Below, piece after piece: positions 36,601-46,700 of a stretch of DNA of 64,000 nt. This DNA is from Plenodomus lindquistii (taxonomy: Eukaryota; Ascomycota; Dothideomycetes; Pleosporales; Leptosphaeriaceae). Below the pieces are notes generated by a model. That model was not told the DNA's origin. It saw only the letters and a list, made by a program, of their open reading frames with translations, and searched no databases. Where the stretch lies: positions 2,604,001 through 2,668,000 of the forward strand of contig JANUWI010000001.1 in NCBI GenBank assembly GCA_025504975.1, read 5' to 3'. Position 1 is the stretch's first letter. Every line of letters begins with the position of its first letter. Position numbers and translations under genes: made by a program.

Positions 36601-39600
36601 AAGATTATACTAGAAAATATAGAAGTAAGTATTACGTTTATAAATAGAGCTTAAATAAAGAAATATTATATAAAAAGCATTAAAACTAAACAGCCTATTA
36701 AATTAAAACTAGTAAATAGAGATCTAGTAGATACTTTTAGAGAAGTAACTAATATTTACGTTTATTATAGCTTTTACACCTCTACTATTCTATACTATAT
36801 TACTAACTTTAATAAGTATAATATTATTCTAGGTATAATATAGTTTAATAAACACTATTCTAATATATAATTTAGTAAAAAGTAAGTAATAGAATTCTTC
36901 TTTACTTACTATAAACTTAACTACTTTAAAAATAGTCTACTAGAGATAGTATATAATAATAGAACAGCTAATAATAAAATGTAAATATAGACTCTAGTAG
37001 AAAACCTATCTATAATCTTAGTATACGTAGTATAAGTATTAGCGTTATAATAACTAGAATAGATTATTTAGATAGAGCTATATTACTAGAACTAGCTAGG
37101 TTAACCTTCTAATAAAAATACTAGTAATAAAGCTTTATAAAAAAAGTCTACTTTATTTACTACTATATTATATAAAAACTTTAATAAGTATATAGATAAA
37201 ATAGAAAAACTACCTATAAATAAGGAAAAAATAGTAAAGCTAGTGCTGTTCTAGGTGCTTAAGCGTTTTTCTAATTTTTTTAATCTATATCTATTATACT
37301 AACTACTTTTTTAACATTCTAGAGTTAATTACGCTATTAATATTATAAATAAAATAGCCTCTAGACTATACGTCTACAGACTTACCTAATAAAAAAGTAA
37401 AGCTATAAAAGTCTATATTAATAATATACTCTAGAAAGGACTTATATAGCCTAGCACCTTGCTATTTATATTACTAGTATTTATTATTAAAAAACCTAGT
37501 AGCAGGTTACGTATCTGTGTAGATTATTACGCTTTTAATAATATTACTAAAAAGAACTATAACTCTCTACCTATTATTAAAGAAATACTAGTCTATATAG
37601 CTAAAGTTAAGATTATAATACTTATAAACGTTATTATTGCCTTTAATAAAGTCTGTATAAAAAAAAGTAATAAAAAAAAAACTATATTTTTAACCTAGTA
37701 TAGACTGTATAAATACCTAGTTATACTATTTAGTTTATATAACGCGCTAGGCACCTTCTAGATATTTATTAATAAAATACTATAGAATTACTTTAACGTT
37801 ATCTACACTGCGTACTTAAATAACGTTTTAATTTATAGTAATAATAAAGTAAAGTACTAAAACTATATATCTATAGTCCTGTCTAAGCTATAAAAAGCTA
37901 GATTATTTCTAGATCTAATAAAGTGTTAATTTAAAACTAAACGCGTTAAATACTTAGAACTTATCTTTACTACTAATAGTATTAAAATAGATCTAGATAA
38001 AGTAAAAATAGTACTAGAATAGTAACTTCTACGCACTATAAAAAATATATAATCCTTTCTAGAATTCTATAACTTCTACTAACGTTTTATAAAAAGCTTT
38101 TTTTACATCGCGAAGCTACTTATAGAGTTAACTAAAAATAGTAGATAGAAAGCGTTTTCTTTTAGTAATAATAGCCTTGCTGCTAAAGCTTTCTACTAAT
38201 TTAAAATAGCCTTTAGTAAAATAGGTATACTAGTATACTTTAACTTTAATCTAAACACTTATTTTAAAATAGACGCTTTAGACTTTGTTATAGCTGCTAT
38301 TCTATTTTAGATAGTTAAAAGTATTTTATATTCTATTACGTTCTTATTATATAAAATAACACCTATAAAGTGTAACTATAAAATCTATAATAAAAAACCC
38401 TTTACAATTATTTATACCTTTAAAAAGTAGAGATTTAAGCTATTAGACTCTAAAAACCTAATTTAAGTACTTTTTAATTATTAAGCTTTACAGACCTTTA
38501 TAATAACTAGACGTTTTAACCGCTGTTAAGCACGCTAGGTAGAATTTCTTACTAAGTTTAACTTTTAAATTAAGTACTATTCTAGTAAGCAAGGCACTAA
38601 GCCTAATATATTTACTTAGTAACTAGGTAACCTCTCTAATTACGCTAATAATAAACGTTACTACTATTAACTATAAATTATTATTAAACCTAATTAAGTT
38701 AACTCTAAAGCTTATATTAAAACTTTATTATTTAATTATAATAGTAGTAGTTACTAAGCTTTCTACTTTACTACTTATTACTTTTACTAGTTATAATAAA
38801 ACTCTATTAGCGTTACGCAAATAATGTATATACTTAGTAAAAAAAAAAGCTTAGCTATAATAATAACTATAGTAGCTAATAATATTTTTTTTTAAAAAGA
38901 TTTTATAGACTGCATCTATTAAGGTAGTAGCTTTAATTCTATATTACAAGATATTATAAAAGCTAAAAAAAAAAGTAAACAATATATTCTATATAGTCTA
39001 ATACATAGTAAATAGTAGCTATAATTAGAGTTAGGTAATTATTAGCTAGATAATAGTATCCTTTATATCTATAAAAGGATCTATATCTCTAAATATAATA
39101 ATCTAAAAATAGTAGTTATTAAAAAAGCCTATTATAGAATATACGCTAGCTATAGCAGCAAGCATAAAATATATATAAAAGTTAGTTAATAGTACTACTA
39201 GCTACGTATAACTACTAATATTACTAAATATATTTAAAGCTATCTAATTTATAAAAGAACTAAAGTATTTTATAAAAGTAAATAAAGCCTTTTATACCTA
39301 CTTTTTATACCTAATAGATATTAGACTAATATATCTATAGATTATATTATCTACCTACTCCTTTACACAGATAATAGTTATATATACACTAATATTCTTG
39401 TTATTATAAACTAGTTTAGTAAAAAAAAAAGTTTATACCTATTATAGACCTATAAGTTAATATACTAGTACGCGCGTTTATTAAATATATATTACGTAAA
39501 AAAAGCTATCTAGAGACTATTATTAGTAATTAAAGTATTTAATTTGTTTTATACTTTTAAATACGTCTATATTAATAACTAGAAACTAAGCTAAAGCTGT

Positions 39601-40650
39601 CTACTACGTTTTACCTAGAATCTAATAGCTAAATAGAAAATGTAAACGCTTTTTTTAAATAATACCTCTAAGCCTATATTAATTATAAATAAAATAACTA
39701 GGCCCTATTTCTTCTAATAGTAGAGTTTAAAGTAAACGCTATAATAAGCGTAAGCACTAGTATTTTAGCTTTTAAAGCTATAAAAGATTATCTACTACGC
39801 TCTAGACTAGAACTAGTAATTACTTTTATAAAAAATAAGCTACTACTAGCGTTTACACGCATAGACTGTCTATAAGCTAATTAGTTTACTAATAAATTTA
39901 ATTAACTCTATTATAAGCTTTAACTTAGTCTTTAATAGATTTAGACTAAATAAGTAGAATAGGCTAATAAAAACTATATACCTACTAAAAAGTTACGCGT
40001 TAGTAACTACATTATACTTAATACCTAAAATATTTATATAACGTAACTAAATTAGTTACTAGATTTTAAAAATTGTAGACTTTATAAAATTACCCGCGTT
40101 ATTAATAATATAGCTTATAAAGTAGCTCTGCTAGAAAGTTTCTAGAAAGTATATAATATTTTTTACCTATAGCTACTTTATCGCGTTACTACTAATAGGC
40201 TTCTAGGTTAAATAATAGATAATAAAAAATAAATCTAAGTTACTAACTCTAATATTAATAATAATACTAACTACTTTATTAAAGCTATTATTAATAGTTA
40301 CGTTAATAGCAGATTACGTAATTTATATAACTAATTTAAAGGTCTACTATAGTACTAGGTACGCTAGGCTAACTATCTAGATAGTTTTAATAATCTATTC
40401 TAGAAACTCTATACTAACCTTTTAAATTCTACTAAACTTGTTTATAAGTACTATACTACTTACTCTACTAAGCCTAGGCTGTATAAAAAGTTTATAATAT
40501 TTATTAGTAAATAGAAACTATTTATAATAATTTTAGCTAAGCTTTCTAACTTTATAATAAACTAGAGTAACTTTTTAGTAAGCACTTTTATTATACTTTA
40601 CTACAACACGTTAAACACGCAGTAAAAAGGGTGCTACTACTAGGCTTTCT
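36601..40650 (+). pseudogene. RIPed Gypsy pol (RT, RNase H, integrase)
   Basis: The reverse transcriptase is clear. A short open piece at 37459-37698 reads FIIKKPSSRLRICVDYYAF then NNITKKN, LPIIKE and IIAFNKV, the family's VKKPGGGLRFCVDYRALN block. The active site near 37799-37850 reads YLNNVLIYSN, with both catalytic Asp of YLDD changed to Asn by RIP. RNase H follows at about 38260-38600 (IDALDFVIAAIL for TDASDFVIAAIL, then TTRRFN and SSKQGTKPN). Integrase should fill about 38900-40200 and a chromodomain-like tail could follow, but those are not clearly readable. Stops are frequent and the element is dead. Confidence 0.82.
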
Positions 40651-41123
40651 AGTATAGTATATTATAAGGTAGTTTTTTAACTTAAATTTATATAGTAAAA
40701 ACTAGAGGGGACTTTATTATAGTATAATAACTAGAGATATAATAGGATTTTTACTTAGTAACTACTATAGTAGTAGCTAAAAGAATTACTAGATATATTA
40801 CCTAGTAGTTATATTATATAAATTACTTCTTTTATCTAATATGTTTATAACTATTTATAGCGTACTCTACGCAGCTACTATAAACCTTTTTAGAAGCTAC
40901 TAAAGCTTTTTTATAATAGAGCCTTTTAAACTTTTAATAAGCAAAGCTATAATACTTAAATAATAGAGAAAATATAAATTATTATAATAGGATAATAATC
41001 TAGAATATAAACATAGTTATTTACTTTAGGCGATAAAACTACGTGTAGCTTTTATAAAACGCAGTAATTTTTATATAACTATTAAGTAACTAGAACTGCT
41101 TTTTTTAAAAAGAGGGGTAGTAT

Positions 41124-41341
41124 TATAGATTAAACCTATAACCTCTAGCTACTAAAGTATTACTAGAGCTTTAGAGCTACCCTGCTAGCGCTAGACCTAA
41201 ATAGGCGCGCTTTAGTTAGTAGAAACACTATAGTTCTGCCTTACGTATAGAAGACTAGCTCTCTACGCAGTATTTTACTCTAGAGGTTTAATCTATACAA
41301 TCTATAAATACTTCTATAATTACCTGTGCCTTTATACTATA
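41124..41341 (+). repeat. 3' LTR of the 8.0-kb Gypsy element
   Basis: 218 bp, same length and orientation as 33339-33556. The Fot1 transposase frame resumes immediately after it. Confidence 0.92.
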
Positions 41342-42600
41342 TAAAAATTTAAAAGTTATTAAAGCCTAGTTTAAACTAGTAGCTAATATAAAAAAAAAGT
41401 ATAGTATCTAGAATAAAAATATATATAACTTTAATAAAATAGGCTTTATAATAGGCTATATATTAATAGAAGTAGTTATTATAGCTTTAGAGTATTAAAA
41501 ATAACTAAAGGCAGTTTAGTAGAGTAACTAGAAATAAATAATAGTTATCTAGAGAATTAATATAATAGAATAAACTATTTTACTTTTTATTATTTTTAAA
41601 AGCTACTATTATTTTTTAGTCTAGTATAAAAAGGATAGCCTGCCTAGAGATTAGATTATTATAGTCTCTAAAAATAGCTAGATAACTAATAAGCTTAGAT
41701 ATTAGTAGCTAGAGTATTTTAATACTTATACTAAAACACGTACTATTAGAAAGTACTAGCTATTTATTATTAATAGCTATAAAAGCTATAATTTACTTAA
41801 ATTCTAGTAATACTATAGAGAGAAAAAGATTATTACTATATATATACTTTTTTACTTATTACACCTTCTCTAGCTACTTAATATAAATTATTTTATTTTT
41901 TTAAAATAGGTGTATAGCTACTAAGCTAAAAAGCTTATATATAACTATATTATATATATTATAAAGCTTAAGTTTCTACTTTACTTTATACGCGTTTATA
42001 AAACTATAATAACTTCTAGTAATATTTAAAAAAAGTTTTAAAGCGCTAGACTAGTTTTATATAAACTAGAGTTAGTTATATTACGCTTTAAAATCTAGTT
42101 ACGCACTTTATTACTACTTTCTATTAATAATAAACTCTAGTAATTATAAACTTTAAATAATACTTTTAAACTAGAGTTATAATTAATATTTATAAAAGTA
42201 AAAATTTAGAGGTATATAAATAGCTTACTAACTTCTATAGTTAAAGCTTTTAAAAAAGTATTAAAAAAGGCTGTAATTATTACATATAAACTAGTATTAG
42301 TATAAAAAAAAATTACTAAGCTTTAGGCTACTAATAAAGCCGCTATGTGTTATAAATTATATAAAAAAAAGTAGGTTTAGTATAAAAATAACTTTATAGC
42401 TAAAAAAGGCCTACGCTTAACTACTTTAAAAGAGTTTAAAACGCGTAGTAATAAAAAAAAGGTAAAAAAAAAAAGTAGGCTAGTAAAAGCTATAAGTAGG
42501 TATAATACTATATATAGTACTATAAAATAGAGTATAATTTATAAATGTATAAAAGTAAAGTAAAAGTAGTTATAAAATAGTATTTAGACTAGTTTTACGC
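41342..42600 (+). pseudogene. Fot1/pogo transposase relic, DDE part
   Basis: It continues the frame cut at 33338: KVIKA-FKLVANI (family WFRLVQNTIAKYGI), then YNFNKTGF for the catalytic D-N-x-x-E-x-x-F block, INSYKSY for DGHGSH with Asp changed to Asn, and a segment resembling MPPHSSHLLQPLDVGCF (near 41850-41930). The terminal inverted repeat follows at about 42640-42712. The gene is dead through RIP stops. Confidence 0.85.
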
Positions 42601-42639
42601 TGTACAGCACTATATTATACTACTTTAAACTAGAATAGA

Positions 42640-42712
42640 GTATAGTTTTAGTAGGGTTTTAGTAGAGGTAGACTACTTATCTATATAGACTGCTTATCTA
42701 TAAAATATATTA
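42640..42712. repeat. Right terminal inverted repeat of the Fot1-like element
   Basis: The reverse complement matches 32839-32910, including CTATATAGACTGCTTATCTA. It ends at TA 42711-42712. Confidence 0.85.
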
Positions 42713-42934
42713 ATTAGAAAATAAATTACTATATAGAAAATGTTTAAAAAAGCGTACTATTTATAGCTAAAATTTTAGTAAAAGTATATTCTACTCTACT
42801 TATATAGATACTCTATAGATTTTACTATACGTAACTATACTTTAAGTATAGATTTAGTATATACACTCTATAATATATAAACTATATTTTTACTAATTAT
42901 TAGCTATAATTAAAAATTCTATAGGTATTAGTCT

Positions 42935-43451
42935 AGCTAATTATATTCTTTAAAATTTATAATAACTTTTATATATTTAATTATACCTATTTAAAAGCTA
43001 CTATTATTAAAGTTATAGATATTATTATTATAAATACTATATTAAATTTTTATTTATTCTATAAATTTAAACTATATACTAATAATTTCTAAAATTTTTT
43101 ATTTTATTTTCTATTTATTTTTTATTTAATTAAAAGCTATTTTAAACTTATTAAAATATATTATAAAGCCTTTAGTCTAGTATTTATTTACTAGTATTCT
43201 ATTATATACTTCTAGTATTTTATTAGCTATATTTTCTATTTTATATAGCTAGAAAGTAAATTTTTATAAATTAAAATTAAAAATCTATTAGATAATTATC
43301 TACTTTTTATTAGTAGTAAGCTTCTAGATACTAGATTAAATTTAAAAATATAGTAAAATTTCTCTAATCTATTTAGAAAATTTATAATAACTAACGCTAA
43401 AAGTAGTAGTAGCGTATTAATAGCTTTAAAATTAGCTAGCTTTAAAAGCTA
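42935..43451. other. AT-rich block before Copia-2
   Basis: RIP-like sequence with no readable domain. It forms the left flank of the Copia-2 insertion. The last bases, GCTA, resemble ACTA after the right LTR, which would be a RIP-altered 4-bp piece of the target duplication. Confidence 0.5.
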
Positions 43452-43633
43452 TGTTGCACGTACACGGTACTCAGCCAACGCTGTATCCACCTGATCTCGG
43501 AATCTTCCGTGAAGCTCCCCTGCTTCTACCCACGTGATCCTACGTAGCAAGGGTATATATAGTACAATCTCTTCCTAGCTAGCAATACAATGATCTATCT
43601 CCCGATTATTCCTGAGCACCCTTTTCTACAACA
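43452..43633 (+). repeat. 5' LTR of Copia-2
   Basis: 182 bp. A TATA box (GGGTATATATAG) lies at 43551-43562 and would drive rightward transcription of the element. Confidence 0.95.
43551..43562 (+). promoter_or_regulatory. TATA box in the 5' LTR
   Basis: GGGTATATATAG in the middle of the LTR, about 200 bp ahead of the Gag-Pol ATG. The same sequence is present in the 3' LTR. Confidence 0.6.
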
Positions 43634-43760
43634 GTTATGAGCCCGGAAGCGCTTCTTTGTCCTTGATTTATCCTTCTATTTCTCAATAGAAGCGCTTTGA
43701 AACGGGTGCTCAGACGCTCCAATCGTTACCAATACCCCAATCTCAACAATCACTGCTGTG

Positions 43761-46700
43761 ATGGCTACCACGTATCTCCTCAACAGTCCAGCCGACTGGC
43801 CCAACTGGTTCCTGCAGTACCAGCTGCTCGCTATGAATCAGGGCGTCTGGCAATACTGTGATCCCGATGAGGAGCTTGTCGCTGCTCCTCACGACGACCG
43901 ACCCGATGAGCCAGACTCCCCAACCAAGGATGATATTGAGCTATTCAAAATTGAAGCAGCCCAGTATAAGATCCGCGAGAGCCAGTGGCTCATCAAAAGC
44001 AAGAAGCTTGAGGCCATGTGGAAGTGGATCAATACTACGGTTGAGCCCAATCTCCTCCAACCGTATCTTCTCGATATCGTTGCAACTGAGACCGTTACTC
44101 CACAGGCTCTTGCAAAGGCACTCAAGGAAGGATTGGCTCCGGGCGAGGATAGCACGAAAAACCAGGTACGGGCTGAGTACCGAGCTCATCTGCGGAAGGC
44201 CCGCACTGCCAACAACGCGAGCCGCTGGCAGCAGGAGTGGACGCTCCTCTACAAGAAGGCTAGAGCGTACAAGCTAAATGAAGTGGAAGGGCAGATCGCC
44301 ATCCATGACTATTTGGACGCTCTCACGCCAAAGCTCTCACCTGACTGGGCAAGATCCATGCACCGAAAGATCATTGAAGATGGGGTGCTAGGGCGCACCA
44401 CTGGCACTTTGACGCTCGAGCAGATCGGCCGTGTCTACTCTGAGTTGCTCCACCAACATACACTGCGCACTGGAAACAGGGGAGAAGGGATCTTTCTCAC
44501 TGTGGATACAGACAACAGTTTAACAGGAGCCTCAGGATCAGCCACGTGTCCCTGCAACAGAGATCACAAGTGGAGCCCGAAGGATTGCCACCAAGTAAGA
44601 GCTGCGCTCACCGACAAACCGTATAAGATGGGAGATGAGAAGAAAAAGAAGCTATTGGCCCGTCTCAATGAGCCACAATTCAAATCTCTCAAGAAAGCGG
44701 TGAGGGCCAAGAGCTCCACTGATAAGCAGGACGGAAAAGCCGAAAGTGGAGAATCCGGGAGCTTCCCCGGAGCAATTCAGGCCGCTCTTATCGATCCACG
44801 ACTAAGTGGACCCACAACAACACATGGGGCATACAGCACCATGGATTTTGACGCTCACCCGCTGTCTGAGAGCACGATTTTGGACAACGGAGGCGCTCTC
44901 CACTTAGTCAATTCGGTTGATCGTCTCGAGCCAGGCACTTTCAAGAAGAGCAGAGGGATCTCCACAGTGGAAGCAGGCACTCAGTCCTTCCAGATCTCCG
45001 GAACAGGCACCCGAGTGATGAAAAACGTCCTCACAGGAGCACGCGGAGAGCGTACGGAGGACTTGGTGCTGCTCAACGTGGCAGTGGTAGAAGGGTTCCA
45101 TGTCAATATTGTGTCAGAAGCTCTACTCCAAAGCAAAGGAGCGTGGTATCTCGGACTAGACGCAACACTACGATACGGGAGTTACGAAAAGAGCGTTGTA
45201 TTAGCCCAGTTGATGCGCAAGCAGAACTTGACTTTCATAGAATACAAGCCCATTACCGTCTACTCCTTGGCCATGAGCACAATCTCAGCTCCAACAAAGA
45301 GATCCTTCACCACCTACCCACGCTCTGACTCAGAGGAGCTTTGGCATGCCAGATCCGGCCACCTCGGCCCAGAGGCGCTCCGAGCACTTGTAAAGCACGC
45401 CAGAGGTGTGCGGATAAACGGCATCTCACGGAAGAAGTGTGAACACTGCGCTGTAACTCACGCTAGCCAAGTCATCTCACGAAGGCCCCGAGAACGGCCC
45501 GCTCGGCCGTATTGGAGAGTATCATGGGATCTCTTTGATATGCCACGGGGAAGCTCTGGGGAACAGTGGATACTTGTCATCAAGGATGATTACAGTAGCA
45601 AGCTGCACACCTATAGCCTCATGGGAAAGGGAGTAAAGGAGATTCTCAGTATCTTCAAAACGTTCTGGAGCATGATCCGCACCCAGTACAAGCTCGAGAT
45701 CTGCGTTATCATGCAAGACAACGACGCAGCAACGCTCCCCTGGCGTGGATCATCAGATTTTGAGATATGGATGGAAAATATGGGTATCAAAAGCGAGAGC
45801 TCACCTCCGTACACCCATGAGCCAAACGGTGGGCCAGAAAGAGCAGGCAAAGAGATTGTAACAAAGCAAATCAAGATGAGGATCGCTGCTAACCTGCCTG
45901 AGGAGTTATGGCCTTATGTTGTTGAAGCAGCAACGTGGCTACACAACATGAGCCCATCCCGAGCTCAGGATATGCGGTCCCCAAATGAGACGCTCTTTCA
46001 ATGGTTTCGGGGGTGGTTCAAATGGTATCAACCGGCGCAGATTAAGCTTTGGACAGCTGATCTGCGGCCAGATTGGAGCGGCATTTACGCCTATGGCTGC
46101 AGAGCCTATCCTCTCAATAGAGATAGAGCAGCCGGGCGTCACAAACGGAGTTTCAAGGTAACTCCACGGGGCCATATTGGATATCTGGTGGGATACAGAT
46201 CATCTAACATATACAAAATATGGATCCCTGAGCTCAACTCCGTCATCACCACACGTAACGTCACTTTCGATGAAGATCTCTTCTATAACCCTGAGGAGCC
46301 GGCTCCTCAGGCAACAGAAGAGCTACAACGAATAGTATCGGTGCTGGAAATAGAGGAGGACGAGCCTGAAGATCTTGATTGGCTTGATCAACTTCTTGAG
46401 GCTGCAAATGAGCCTGACAACACAGGAGTAGTGCTACATGAGTCGAACCCAGCTCATCAGCTGGGGGGTGGAGAGGATACAGCAGCAGCTAATGATCTGG
46501 ATGGCCGACCTGATTATCAAGCACTGCAGGAGCCCCTCCCACCGTTGGTGGCACGCTCGGCCAGCGCGTCACAAAGGATCAACGCGGACTCAAATGGCCC
46601 TTCTGGTTTGTACACCCCAGAGCCTACACCTGACCCTATTAGGCCTGGCTATCATGGTAGCAGCCCACGGGACGAGCCTCATCCTGTAGGAGCGGGCCCG

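Larger units (their letters stand above)
33339..41341 (+). mobile_element. RIPed full-length Ty3/Gypsy LTR retrotransposon (8003 bp)
   Basis: Two LTRs of 218 bp each (33339-33556 and 41124-41341) in the same orientation, with mainly transition differences. A purine tract AAAAAGAGGGGTAGTAT lies directly before the 3' LTR. Ends are TA...TA where TG...CA is expected, consistent with RIP. The pol relic is on the plus strand. The element is inserted within the transposase frame of the Fot1-like element. A clear target duplication is no longer readable. Confidence 0.92.
32839..42712 (+). mobile_element. RIPed Fot1/pogo (Tc1-mariner) DNA transposon, interrupted by Gypsy
   Basis: Without the 8003-bp Gypsy insertion the element is 1871 bp, the usual size of fungal Fot1 elements. 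The ends are inverted repeats of about 70 bp: the left end (TAATATACTTTATAGATAAG...) matches the reverse complement of the right end (42640-42712) with scattered transitions. TA borders both ends, as expected for Tc1/mariner. The transposase is on the plus strand, split at 33338/41342. It appears to sit inside the Copia relic. Confidence 0.88.
27118..42934 (-). mobile_element. RIPed Ty1/Copia relic (27.1-32.8 kb and 42.7-42.9 kb), split by a nested Fot1/Gypsy insertion
   Basis: The minus strand of about 28000-32100 carries Copia pol text. The reverse-transcriptase active site lies at 28647-28658, reading FYVNNIL for the family FYVDDIL. A protease-to-integrase region near 31240-31330 reads VVEGFYINI, closely like the corresponding VVEGFHVNI of the intact Copia at 43.8 kb. 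The ends are uncertain. A segment of about 50 bp at 27113-27164 (TTTTTGCTAATTACTAGC onward) recurs in the same orientation at 42885-42934, which fits the outer parts of two LTRs. The element is dead in all frames. Confidence 0.65.

Noticed and set aside
37459..37698. 79-codon open frame as a real gene
   Set aside because: It is only a stop-free fragment of the RIPed Gypsy reverse transcriptase.
33339..41341. A readable target-site duplication for the Gypsy element
   Set aside because: The flanking bases (TATAT and TAAAA) no longer match; RIP could explain it, but it cannot be claimed.
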